From Zhengitettix transpicula (lineage: Eukaryota > Arthropoda > Insecta > Orthoptera > Tetrigidae), in the NCBI GenBank assembly GCA_037074705.1, contig CM073590.1, positions 2,354,001 to 2,418,000 of the forward strand: a stretch of 64,000 nucleotides of DNA. Direction: 5' to 3'. The position numbers and the translations under genes were made by a program. Below, one piece after another: positions 11,243-22,229 of the stretch (position 1 is its first letter; each line of letters opens with the position of its first letter). Under the pieces are notes generated by a model, which was not told the origin of the DNA, did not search any database, and saw nothing but the letters and a program-made list of their open reading frames with translations.

Positions 11243-12097
11243 TGTGGTAATTAAAAGGAAATCATTAATTAATAAACAAAAAAAATTGGACTCGCATTGA
11301 TAGCGGCAGAAAACACACAAGTTGAACACAAGTATGTGGCAATAATGTATTGTAGGGTGGTTCGCTCAACGGTGTGTGTGTGCCAGTCGTCGTGGAAGTT
11401 TAGCTGTGAACAGACCAGAAGTAAAATATCCAGAAAGTATCTGGATACTTATAGATACAACAGCTAAAACAATTAGAACAGTTTTTTTTACAAGTTGCAG
11501 TCTGCGAAATAAATACATAAATATTCAATGCTAAACATATTGAGTGAAGAGTCTAAATTATTCTATTCGTAATTTAGACCAATGTCTTTGATTTTGGGAG
11601 CAAAGGTAACTGCATCCTGCAGTTAATAAAGGACGGACCGAGCGTATTTCCTAAACGAATAGTGACCCACTTTGTCAAACTAAAAGTGTTATTAGAATCA
11701 GTGTTAAAAATGTATATAAAGTGTGTGTGTGTACGAACGAGCCAAATTGCCTTGAGTACCAGAGGACTAAATGTTAAAATTTCACTGAATTCATATTTGT
11801 AAACCTAAAGGTAATTATCGTCAGATTTCAGATTTCGAATTTTGTTGAGAATTTAAAGTAATATTTTATGTTTTTTTTTACATTGTAATAATACATTGAT
11901 AAAGTTATTTTGTTAACAAGTATTTTTTATTAAAGGCCCAGTAAACGACGCTGAGAAACAGTAAAATTTTATTGTCAAATATTAATAAATAATGTAAAAT
12001 TGAAGTTAATTTCTTAATAACTGTTGTAAATTCATTTGATAATTTATGTAAATGTAATTGTTTGTAAAAACATTAATGGCCTCTAATTATTATTACA
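11243..12097 (+). mobile_element. LTR C1
   Basis: The element starts TGTGGTAATTAAAAGG and ends TTATTATTACA, 855 bp. It matches C2 (48426-49145, minus) along most of its length, including TCCAGAAAGTATCTGGATAC. It shares its 5' part with C3 (59874 onward). The left flank is ATAT but the right flank is TAATGCCCC, so the 4-bp duplication is missing on the right. It may be the 5' LTR of a truncated element or may have lost its right flank. The donor GTAAGT is lost here and only AATAAT remains of the poly(A) signal. Confidence 0.6.
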
Positions 12098-12814
12098 TAA
12101 TGCCCCAAATTTCGTTGGAAAAAATTTGTCAAAAACTACTTGAAAACTCAATTTCTATTACAAATGTTTGTCCTAGATCGTCAGATTTCATTTAAAAAAA
12201 CATATCTATTTTCACCGTTAATTAAAGACTTACAATACGCCGTTGAGTATTGATGCAATGTATTATCTGTCTTAAACGAACTGTCATTTATAATTTTAAA
12301 TATTATTTACGATTTTAATTAACTGTGCATATTTGATCATAATAATTTATGAATTCATAAAACATTTTATATGCCCCATATTACAATTAATTTGATACTT
12401 GTGGCTGTCACAACAAAATCAAAATAAAATAACTTAACTTAATAGCCACACCCCCTTCATGATTCAAAATTCTTAAATTTACCAAATAATTAATCTTATT
12501 CTAGTACTTATAATTATGGGTAACCCAATCATTTATTTACACTTAATCAACGTTTCCACAACTTGCATATATCAACTCAAAAGTTAAAATTCACTCTAGT
12601 GACGGCTTAAGTATGCCACGCCCCCTTCTGCTCAACAGTTCATATTTCAATCGTTAATGTTATAATATTTTGCTTACTTCTGACCTTATTATGAGTCTAT
12701 TTATTTATCTTTATTTAATTTTAATTTTTATTTATTTTTTTAAAAAATATTAATTAGATTAATTAAAATTAAGTTTATTTATTTTCTAATCAAGAGAAAT
12801 TTAAAATTTCGAAT
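12098..12814. other. Possible internal retroelement remnant, no coding signal
   Basis: AT-rich DNA lies between LTR C1 and the gag-like region. It may hold leftover internal sequence of either element. No conserved motif was recognised. Confidence 0.35.
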
Positions 12815-13069
12815 CTATCCCGTATCTCTAAATTTAAACAAGCCTTGACCTACATTCTCCCAAAATTCTCCATCTGTTCCATGTTTATCTCGAATCATAT
12901 GCTTTCTATTTACATCTTTTTCCACCCCTCTATTCATCAATGTTAAAATCTTATTACTAAGTTCTATATTTAAATAATATTCAAAACATACAATAACTTG
13001 TTTTAAATTCTTAACTCCCATCTGTTTGATCATTTTCAGTTTTATTTCCAGATTACTTAATGTTCTCAT
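12815..13069 (-). pseudogene. Third fragment of a gag-like reading frame
   Basis: An 84-codon frame ends the minus-strand coding stretch that starts near 13802. It overlaps the preceding frame by four bases, which fits one protein split by a frameshift. The composition is mixed, with Lys/Asn and an Ile-Arg-Asp-Lys-His stretch. No zinc knuckle and no protease DTG or DSG active site was seen. The element stops here, with no reverse transcriptase to the left. Confidence 0.35.
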
Positions 13070-13374
13070 TGCAATGCTCCCATCAGCTGTTCTGATTTTA
13101 TCTTTGTAAACAAACTCTCTGTATTATTCTGGTTTATTTCTCTCTGCAATTCTTCTATTCCCTCATAATTATTTTCTGTTTCATTAACATTTGCCATTAT
13201 CTCTTCCAATGTTTCATCTTTCCTTTCATCAACCTCAATACTTAACCCTTTAATCTCTCCAGTATCATCATCAGCTTTATGCCCCATCAAAATTAAATTC
13301 TTTTCAACATTTTCACTAACTATCACTTCCATTTCATTAACATATTCATCACATTTATCCTCCCATAACCCCAC
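13066..13374 (-). pseudogene. Second fragment of a gag-like reading frame, acidic
   Basis: A 102-codon minus frame is rich in Glu and Asp, lying between the coiled-coil frame and the terminal fragment. It contains no known catalytic motif. It is tied to the other two fragments by strand, order and close spacing, and a primer-binding site and probable LTR lie upstream. I infer the middle of a retroelement Gag. Its exact clade is not recognisable. Confidence 0.35.
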
Positions 13375-13433
13375 TTTATTTGCTACTTCACATGTGTCTA
13401 CTTCAATGTTTACATCCTGCTTATTTAATGCTT

Positions 13434-13802
13434 CTATAGAATTACATTTATCTCTGCACTGCCCACTTTAATATTCTCAAGAATTTTATCATTACCCTCA
13501 TTATTTTCTTTTCTCCATTCTCTTAAACCGGTCTTTAATTCTGCTATGTTTTCTTTTAATCTTTTGTACAGCATTTCTATGTTCTTATCCCCTTTTATCC
13601 TCAAATCAGCTATGTTTTTGTTAATATCTGCCAATTTTTTATTATTATCCTCCCTCATTTCTGCTACATTTTTATTATTATCTTCCCTCATTTTATTATT
13701 ATCTTCCCTCATTTTGTTATTATCTTCCCTCATTTCTGCTATATTTTTGTTATTATCTTCCATCTTTCTCTTCAGTTTTTCCAAATACTCTAGTATCAAC
13801 AT
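13434..13802 (-). pseudogene. Gag-like coiled-coil frame with heptad DNA repeats
   Basis: A 122-codon minus frame contains consecutive REDNNKM-type heptads, predicting a long coiled coil (about residues 15-100). The heptads are encoded by a 21-bp tandem DNA repeat at about 13615-13760. Asn/Lys-rich coiled coils of this kind are common in Gag proteins of insect LTR elements. The position, 280 bp downstream of a primer-binding site, agrees. The first codon is uncertain, because an upstream ATG frame closes after eight codons. A host coiled-coil protein is possible but less likely. Confidence 0.45.
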
Positions 13803-14083
13803 ATTTCCACTATTCCATATTTATTCTAGAATCCATTATCTTTAAATGAAATCTAACCTAACTAACATTGAAAAAAAACTTAAACCATCTTTAAAACCAA
13901 ATGCGCATTTAATCATTTTTCTTTCTCTTTAATAACCCTCTAACTTCCACACGCATAAAGGTCATTGTAAAATATTTCATGCACATCCTAAACAAATACT
14001 ATTTTGCACCAATACTTCGGATTATCGTCAGATTTCGTTTCATTGTTTATACCATTCTTTACCTATCAGATACGTGCCACCAC

Positions 14084-14095
14084 GTTGTTGCGCCA
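14084..14095 (-). promoter_or_regulatory. Retroelement primer-binding site
   Basis: The minus strand reads TGGCGCAACAACGTGGTGGC three bases after the presumed LTR end. It is placed correctly for the gag-like frames downstream. Confidence 0.5.
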
Positions 14096-14098
14096 ATC

Positions 14099-15342
14099 CG
14101 TAATGAATACATTAGCGACTTAATAACTAATTAAACAAACAAAATTTATTTAATTAATGATACAATTAATTTGCCCTGCGTTGGTGACGCCAAATTTTAA
14201 TAATTACAAAAAATTAACAAATAATATTTTATTTATAATTAGTTGGGCCTTCGAAGTAAAACATACACTTTTATTTATAGAATTTACGTTACACAATCAT
14301 AGAATTTACAAACTAAAAGTTAAACAATCAAAAGAAAACGAGAAAGCGAAATCTGACGAATAGTTCTTCTCGACGAAATTTTGTAACTGTTTTTACTTGA
14401 TGAAGTTCTACCTGCGACTTTACTTATTGAAAATGTTGCCTGCGACCTTTACTTGATGAAAATCTGCTCGCAACAATTTGATGGAAATCTCCCGAATTAA
14501 TGCACTTTATTGCAATAGTAATAAATTTTAAATAAATAATAAAATTCCACGTTTATTAATTAAATGTAATTGAATGATGTTAATTGAATGTAAAGGTATT
14601 CGAAATTAAAAACACACATTACCAGTGAAAAATTTATTTTTACAAAATAAATTACAAATTGAATTGAATTTATTACACAGGATGGCAATGTGAAATGCCA
14701 GAGCATGATCTTGTGCAAAATTTGAAAACAAAATTACACACTCTTCAATCTGCTGAGTATTGTGCGTTACTTCGTTTGGCAAACAATCGTAGATCAGGAA
14801 ATTATATAATTGGCTGCGTAGAATGCAAGAAATAACAGTGTGCATCACACTCGAATGAATGGGAATCCTTAGTTTTTCCCCGATTTGTCTCAGTCGCGAC
14901 GATGTAGGTTCGCCCTGAAATGACAACACGCGATCCTCGGTCTGCGGAGTCAAGAATACTCGGCCCCCGTTGCAGTAAGTACAACTACATACCTTCCACT
15001 GTGACGCTTTCCGGAGAACTCCACCTTCAAGTCGAGATGCTCTTCCGAAATTCAGCGTCCACAATCTGCTCTCGTATCCAATCAAACCGTAGGATACAAT
15101 CGGGAACAAGTGACAAGTCCACCACTCTCAACACTCCTTACATCTCGCATGAATAAGTTCTTCTATAAGCGTACTGCTGACAATCAGAGTCGGCGATTCG
15201 AATTGTGACGTTCGCAGACAGACAACAATGTAGTCCGGTCCCCAACAATATCAAAACTGCGCACCACTATAACGAACAAGGAAGCTGTCTCCATGAACAA
15301 GACTCATAATTAAAATTTCGAAAACCAAATTAAATCATTACA
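14099..15342 (-). mobile_element. Probable 5' LTR of the minus-strand gag element
   Basis: The inner end (minus ...TTCATTACG) sits three bases from the primer-binding site. The outer end is less certain; minus TGTAATGATTTAATTTGG at 15342 resembles the start of LTR D. The 167-codon frame at 14606-15109 lies wholly inside and has no recognised domain, so I treat it as non-coding LTR sequence. No ATAT duplication is visible. Confidence 0.35.
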
Positions 15343-15447
15343 ATTATTAATCCTATTGCCTCTGATTTTCCCAAAGTGTCTCAAACAAATGTCGAGATAG
15401 TATCGTATTTTCTAAAATAATAATTAATTGGAGGAAACGTTATATGG

Positions 15448-15617
15448 TGTAATGTTTTCTATATTACTGTTCATTAATTACTTACATTATTTTCATTGCA
15501 CAGTTAAATATTACTATTCCATATATTATCTTACACTCGCAGACATAACAGTTCACTCAGATATTCCGTACTCTCTCGCAGATATTACCGTATTCACAGA
15601 TATTGTTGTACACTACA
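15448..15617 (-). repeat. Short LTR E2
   Basis: This is a second clear copy of the E1 LTR, with minus start TGTAGTGTACAACAATATC, repeated CAGATATTCCGTACTC-like blocks and the TGTTTTCTATATTA end. No internal region is attached, so it is probably solo. No target duplication is visible. Confidence 0.6.
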
Positions 15618-15634
15618 GTAGTATTGTAATAAAA

Positions 15635-16335
15635 CAGCCAACCCCGAGACCGTCGGAATGTGAAAGCTGTTCTCCCGCAGACAGAACCTTTCTGGAAAGC
15701 TAACTTTGGGGATGCCTTTTCCTCTCTCCGTTTTTGAACTAAGGTTCCCACAAGTCGAGGCACCTCGGGCTGTTTTGAAATGTGTATGTTCGGGGGCCGA
15801 ATACCCTGGGCATACGGTAAGAGTTGTCCGCTATTCCCATTGGAATAGTCGGCCAGCTGCCTCATAAATTGGTCGAGCACAGAAAATGGAATGCTGCGCC
15901 CCCTCAGCAAACCCCTCTCCCGCCATCGGAAGGACGTGCAACAAGCACCCAATGCCCGACCTACCTGATGCAGGTTTTCTAGGGTTTGTCCGGTATCACT
16001 TTTAGGCGAATGCCGGGTAGGATCCTTAAAGTACAGCCCGGGGGCCGTAGTTAACCCTTGGCTAGCTTCCTCTACCTTTCCGCGATCCCCTTTCAAATCC
16101 ATTCCTATGCTATTAAAGGGGAGTTACCACCACGTGGATTACCCTCATGTAGCCTGTTACTCTAAAAATAAAAATTGTAATAAATGGAGAAAGGAAGCCT
16201 GCGAGAGCATTCTCTCGTAGGTGAATCATCCCAGAGAGCTCATTTGGGGATGCCTTCTCTGGTTTTTTGGTTTCCACATCAGTTGCCACCACGTGTATTA
16301 CCCTCATGTAGCTCTAAAAATAATTGTAATAAATA
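15635..16335 (-). repeat. Repeat family F, copy F1
   Basis: A moderately GC-rich repeat also appears at 41780-42222 (opposite strand) and 26850-26935. The minus strand holds an open 181-codon frame (16102-15557) with GLYFKDPTRHSPK, also readable in F2 although with breaks. Both ends of F1 carry related ~100-bp direct repeats (GGCATCCCCAAA...CGAGAGAATGCTCTCG). At 16113-16320 the block ending in MRVIHVVAT is tandemly duplicated. The conserved frame may be coding or may just be repeat sequence without stops. No catalytic motif is recognised. Confidence 0.55.
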
Positions 16336-16437
16336 TAAATTTTAATTAATAAATTCTGACCTTTGGCCTTGATACATTAGTTATATATATCATTGTAAGT
16401 TAAAATGAAAAATTTACGTCTAATTGAAAATAATAAT

Positions 16438-16598
16438 AAGAAAGTTAGCCAATTCAGACAAAAAAGTAATAATATAAATACCAGGCAACGTTTCTGTTGT
16501 GTCGCTCCAGGCTCTTCTTCGCATCTGAGGGAAGGGACAAGGATCCCAGAAACGTTGTGTGATTATCACTTTTTTGTCTGAATTGGCTAACTTTCTTA
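16438..16598. mobile_element. Fold-back element, second complete copy
   Basis: The arms are AAGAAAGTTAGCCAATTCAG on the left and the reverse complement ending TTGGCTAACTTTCTT on the right. The copy has a shorter centre than 4184-4396. GTTAGCC/GGCTAAC replaces the GATAGCC/GGCTATC of that copy on both arms. Confidence 0.75.
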
Positions 16599-18256
16599 TT
16601 CATTAATGTAAGTTAAATTAATTTTCCAACTTTATTTATAATTTCTAAAATAACAGAGTAGGAATTTAATGTGCTGAAACCAAATTAGGACAAGATCTTG
16701 GTAGTATTAAATAATTACTGTCATGATAAACAATCTTGTGAACACGCAAAGCGCATACATTACAGTGTCAGTACACTCATCGTTACAGAAGTGAGCGCTC
16801 CTTCCCAATTGCAACCCAATCGACTTCCTTTTGGTCTACGTGGAACCTAAAGAAGACTATCAATGATCAAACCTCTCTCCTCATACATATTTTTCAAGAG
16901 TAATATATTTTACTTCGTATGTTGACTATACTACAACATTGTTAAATGAAGGCTAACAACTTTCTTCTCACGACAAGGTTTTGTAGTTTAAGTACTATTT
17001 TAGAATTGTCCGGGACAACTTCATCTTGTTAATGCATGAAGTATAAATGAATGAAAATAATAGTCGTATATCATATTTGCGGTAGATTTATCGCACTGCT
17101 GCACGAATATTCTTGGAGTAGAGCAAACTTAGCTAACTTTGTTACAGCAGTTCTATTTTAATCTTTCCTCAATATCCAGACCCAAAAGGGCTGTGTACAT
17201 GATAACCAAATCGATCCTATGCTTTGAGAAGCAATTTTAGGATGTGCAAAAATAGGCCTAGGTATATCGTTTATGAAAATTTGAAAGCTAATGAATACAA
17301 GAACAACGATAAATTTACAAACGTATTTCTATTCTGATCCAAGAGTTACTTAAAGGATAACAAAAAACAGAACCGCATGATAAATACTTCTGACGATTTA
17401 TTTCAGTTTCGTTGAGGTACATATTTATGGTATTATGTTTAAAATATTATCTGTTCTTTGGCATGAAAGGATGCAAATAATATAAATAACTTGGTTCCTC
17501 GTGAAGATTCATTCCGATATTTTTTTCGATTGTAGGAGCAAAATATTTTTCAGATGTAGAAATAATCATTTCACTTAGTATATTTCAAACCTCGGCAATT
17601 ATTAAAAGTGCAAGTGTCCCAAATACGAACATCATAATCAGTTTTAATTTCATATACCTCACGGACTGAGAAAACGATGTTATTACATGCGACAGATCAT
17701 AAATTGTATTTCTCATAATCTACAAAAGTTTGTAATTTGACGGTTCAGAGTACGTAATGTTGCTAAATCATCTGCCATTTTAAACCGTATACATTTTGAA
17801 ATCATAAATTGCGAGTCATTGCAAAATAACACACATTACATTTACACATGCAAAAACTGAAGATTTATGGAAACATATTTGTTACAGAATGATGCATATT
17901 ATTATGCCTGAAAGAATTCAATGCAAGATTAATTCACAAATGAACTTTGCAATTTTTAAATTAACATGAGGATATTCTCGAAAATTTACTATTCTCAAAT
18001 CATGGAGTAAATGGACGTTCCCTTCCGTAGAATTGCTTTATGAAATCAAAATCATGAACTTACTGACAATAATATATACGTTTCACAACATTTTCAGAAA
18101 AATGAAGTAATCTATTTCTATAATAAGTATGACAAAATAAATAAAATGGTCAGCATGTTAGAAACAATTTAATACAAAATAACAACGTTTCGTTACTTCT
18201 TTTGGATCTTAAAGATTAGTAAAAGAAAAAAAATATTGAGGACTGTGAATTATTTT
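16599..18256. other. No recognised feature
   Basis: About 1.65 kb of AT-rich DNA without credible frames or recognised repeats. Confidence 0.5.
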
Positions 18257-19620
18257 GCACGAGATGTCATTTATATATAACCCCCCATATGACTCCAATT
18301 CCGGTTGCTTTTGCGCTATTTTTATGTAACGCTCCCCGAACGTGAATATCATAATTTCGCTGACAACCATAACCCTGGATTTGAGTCCAATCTTGATTGT
18401 GTTTGCGTTATTTCTATATAAATCTATTCTTCCCCCACCCTAAAGGGTCCTCCACTCCAAATTTCGAAACAGGTTATATTAAATGTATGGAACACTTAGA
18501 AAAACATAACAAATCTCAATCAACCAGAAAAATATTTATTCGACGCAAATATCGACTGCTTAACATATTTGAAAATTTCAACCCCCATCCATCTCCGCTT
18601 GGGGAAGTTAAACTGTAAGTTAAATGTCATAATTAAACACAGCGACAAATATAACTCCTGATTCGACTCGAAACTCGAATGTGTTTGCGTAATTTCATGT
18701 AATGCCACTCCACCCCCAACTTTTAAGGGTGGACCACTCCCCTGCCTAAAATAAGTTGAAATTATAACATGATAACAGATAACATGTAGTGAAATTTAAT
18801 GAATGCTATTGATCCCTCAAAAATCGGCCGGTTAGCATGTTTGAAATATCTTCTCCCCGCCCACCCCTTCTCATTACCGCCAAATCCCACAAACCCCGTG
18901 CGTTTCTCAGTTTGTTATAAATAGTCTCAGCGACATCCATAACCCCGATTTGACTCGACTCTCGGTTGATTTGGCGTTTATTATATGAAACGCCCCTCCA
19001 CCCTACACATAAGGGTCCTCCCTCGCATGCCGAAAGGGGTTGAAATTATACACAAACAACATCAGTAGAAATACAATCAATATAATTAACCCTGAAAAAT
19101 ATTTATTCAACACAAATACCTGCTGTGTTTGCATGTTCAAAAATTTCTACCCCGCTACCCCTGCATCTGAGGGGTAAATTCCAAGTTTAATGTCATAAAT
19201 AAACTCAGTGACATCCATAACCTTCGATTTGACTCCAATCTCGGTTGTATTCACGTTATTTTCCTGTAAAGCATATCCACCACAAACCCTAAGGGTGCCC
19301 TTTTACCAGGGTGTAAGGGATGAAAATTATATTCAGATAACATCGGTAGAAACACTATCAATATCCTTGCCCCCTAAAAATATTTATCCAACTCTAATAT
19401 CGACTGTATTAGCATGTTTAATTATTTCCACCTCCGTCCATCCCCGCTTTTGGGGGTGGTAGACGCGTCTCACCCCGACAGAGTTTGTTTCCTGGTCGCA
19501 AAGAACACTTGTACGAAATTTCGTGAAATTTTCTCCACCGGTGTAGATTTGTATTCTCCACCCCTAACCCTAAGGGTGCCCTTTCCCGAGGGTGTAGAGG
19601 ATAATGTTACTTAATTTTCA
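18257..19620. mobile_element. Element X, copy X1, four ~280-bp tandem units
   Basis: Units begin at about 18362, 18644, 18932 and 19210, spaced 282, 288 and 278 bp. Each has, in order, CATCCATAACCCC, GACTCCAATCTCGGTTG, a C-rich GCCCCTCCACCC/CTAAGGG block, GGGGTTGAAATTATACACA, GAAAAATATTTATTC and TCCATCCCCGCTTGGGG-like blocks. A tail at 19480-19605 (TGTACGAAATTTCGTGAAA) resembles 28740-28830. Short frames across this region are repeat artefacts. It is a non-autonomous element or the untranslated part of a larger one. The clade is not recognised. Confidence 0.65.
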
Positions 19621-19622
19621 TA

Positions 19623-19756
19623 AATATATTTTGGTTTAATACACATTTCTGAAAAAGTGAACTTTTCACATACAATGGAACAGAATATCATTTTCGTTTG
19701 CATTGTGCGTGAAAAGTTCACTATTTTACAAATGTGTAGTAAAACAAAAATATTTT
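19623..19756. repeat. Perfectable long hairpin, possible MITE
   Basis: A left arm 19623-19677 and right arm 19701-19756 are near-perfect inverted copies, both containing GTGAACTTTTCAC and TACACATTT. The loop is about 23 bp. It differs in sequence from the fold-back family and abuts X1 on the left. Confidence 0.75.
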
Positions 19757-19794
19757 AGTACAATTTATTAACATTATAAGAAATATCTGATGAA

Positions 19795-19850
19795 TATGAA
19801 AGATAGTCAATTCTGACAAAAAAAGTGATAATATAAATACCACACTATTC
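19795..19850. repeat. Fold-back family, left arm only
   Basis: GAAAGATAGTCAATTCTGAC is followed by AAAGTGATAATATAAATACC and CACACT. No right arm follows. Confidence 0.65.
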
Positions 19851-19872
19851 ATCAATTTTTTTGTTTTGTTAC

Positions 19873-19934
19873 ATCAGAAGAAGTTTTGAAAATAAAGGAA
19901 CGAAACATTGAGTTATTTTGTATTATATTATTTA
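19873..19934 (+). repeat. 62-bp direct repeat, left copy
   Basis: Identical over 62 of 62 bases to 20689-20750. It ends where the X2 motif CTAGCTGGGTGCCCGG begins. Confidence 0.9.
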
Positions 19935-20688
19935 CTAGCTGGGTGCCCGGCGTTGCCCGAGATGTCATTTATCTATAACCATCCATAAGACTCCAATTTT
20001 GGTTACTTTTGCGCTATTTTTATGTAAAGCTCCTCGAACCCTATCCCTAAATGTGCTCACCTCCCATGCCGAAGGGGGATGAAGTCATTGACTAAATATA
20101 TCGGCCGTTTTTACATATTAGAAGATGACCACCCCACAAATATGCGATAATGAAAAAGAATGTATTCCACGCAAAAATCGGCCGATTACATTGTCTGAAA
20201 ATTTATTCCCCCGCCCAACACCTCCCAAACCCGTCGCGTTACCCAGGTTGTCACAATTAGATTCAGCGACATTCATAGTCTCGGAATTGATTCGAACCTC
20301 GGTTGTTTTTGCGGGATTTTATTTAACGTACCTCCACCCCACCCCTAAGCTTGCTCCCCTCACAGGGGTTAAATTATACACAAACAACATCGGTATAAAT
20401 ACTATCAAAGTAATTAACCCCAGGAAATAATTATCGCAAATGGCGACCGTTTAACATGTTTGAAATTTTTCACCCCCGACCACTCCCGCTTCGGGGACTT
20501 AAACGGTCAAGTTTAATGTCATAATTAAACTCAGTGACAATCCTGATAGTTTCTGGTTTATTTTTATCTAATGCTACTTCCACGCCAACCCTTATGAGTC
20601 CGAAAGGGGTTGAAATTATACACAGAGAACATGTAGGGAAATTTTATTAATCTAATTCATCCCGAAATATATTTAATTGACGCAAAAA
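19935..20688 (-). mobile_element. Element X, copy X2, between exact direct repeats
   Basis: It begins on plus with CTAGCTGGGTGCCCGGCG and carries about two and a half of the ~280-bp units (anchors near 20268 and 20535). It stops inside a unit at GACGCAAAAA. The constant end is on the left and the variable end on the right. So I infer a minus-oriented retroposon with its 3' end at ...CAGCTAG and 5' truncation on the right. The flanking 62-bp repeats would be its target-site duplication. Confidence 0.6.
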
Positions 20689-20750
20689 ATCAGAAGAAGT
20701 TTTGAAAATAAAGGAACGAAACATTGAGTTATTTTGTATTATATTATTTA
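20689..20750 (+). repeat. 62-bp direct repeat, right copy
   Basis: Exact partner of 19873-19934. Confidence 0.9.
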
Positions 20751-22229
20751 TGACATGTTGGCCGTTTTGTTTCTTGACTGATTTACGTTATGTCAGATAA
20801 ATAGCTATTAATTATGCCAAAATTTAAATAAGTGCAACCATTAATAATTCAAGAAGTTGATTCGAAAATGTTATTCGCCGTTAAAATGAAATTATTTTAG
20901 TTTAGTAAGAAGTTTGTCTAATTACTCAATTGCGAAAGCTGTTTTTAAAAAACTTGGAGTCGTAAATTATATTGCGACGAAGAAGTATTTCAACCTAATA
21001 TCTACTTAATTTGTTTTTTCAAAATAAATAATTTAAGCAATGATTTTATATGAAAATATTTTATTGCGGGGATGTGAATACTGGATAAAATTGTAATTGG
21101 CCATCAGTTGAGAACGGTGGATATTGTACATGCTCTAACTTTATCTTAACTTTTATTAATTGGTCTATAAAACTTAATTAAGTTTATGTCTGTTGAAGAG
21201 TTCAAATTTACGCTACCAACGGATCAAAATAATATCCCTTCCTTTAAGATATGGCAGCAAGAGGAATGGTTATGAACATTTTAAATTACATTTTCACAAA
21301 TCTGGTACCTTTGAAAATGTGTAGAATGTAGGCAGAACCGCTTTATTATTCCATATTCCTTAGTGAAATAACAGAAGTCCGCATTTACCACGCATCTCCT
21401 TAATATATCTGAATGTGTATAGTATGTTCGTAAGGTGACTATAACGCAAATTTCGAATGATGTCTCATTCAATATGTCAATATTCCGACTATCTACCATC
21501 ATCATAAACACATAATTACATATCCAAATTAAATTAATTTCTCGTCGTTTGGTAAATATTAATCAAGTATGATTCCGTTCTGAAATATATTTTCAATTTT
21601 TTTAACCTTAACCTTGTCCTTGATACTGTGCTGAGTAATTGAGATATGAATAATGCCTTTAATGAACCTTATCTACTTTATACGGTTTGGTTTTGATGAC
21701 ATAATTTAATCTATTGGGTGTCCAAACTTTCGTCTGTGCGTCAAATGACATGACTTAAAAAATGTATAATTAATTACTATATAAGCAAAAAATTAATGCC
21801 CATTTTATTTTTTTAAAAAAGAAATTAAAATAACAATAATAAAACTCACACTGCATCGTAAGTTTAAGATACTAGTCTCTAATCCATTGTGGATCCATAA
21901 AACTGACCATTGCCTCGTCAAACGGAATCAATTTCTGTTATCCCATGTCACACTGGAAATAGTCATGCAAATAATGAATTCCTATACAATAGCAAGAAAC
22001 TAAACATCTAATAGAAAGTACTGAATTACTTTTATAGCGTTTACATGCATATTGACAGAATAATTCTTTAATTCATAACGTTAGGTAAATAACGATAAAA
22101 ATCCTTTAACAAGCGTAAACTGTTCGATTCGTAATAAAAATTGTTTACATGAGAGTTGAGTGAGTAAAATTTCTGCTATCAGGAAATCACTTCCGTTCAG
22201 TTCTCTCAACATATTTAGTTTAATGACAT
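20751..22229. other. No recognised feature
   Basis: AT-rich DNA upstream of the LINE remnant. Nothing was recognised on either strand. Confidence 0.5.

Noticed and set aside
13546..13845. 99-codon plus-strand Leu/Ser-rich frame
   Set aside because: It is the antisense shadow of the heptad-coding repeat on the minus strand.
14606..15109. 167-codon minus-strand frame
   Set aside because: It lies inside a probable LTR, has no recognisable domain and spans regions with promoter-like or non-coding character.
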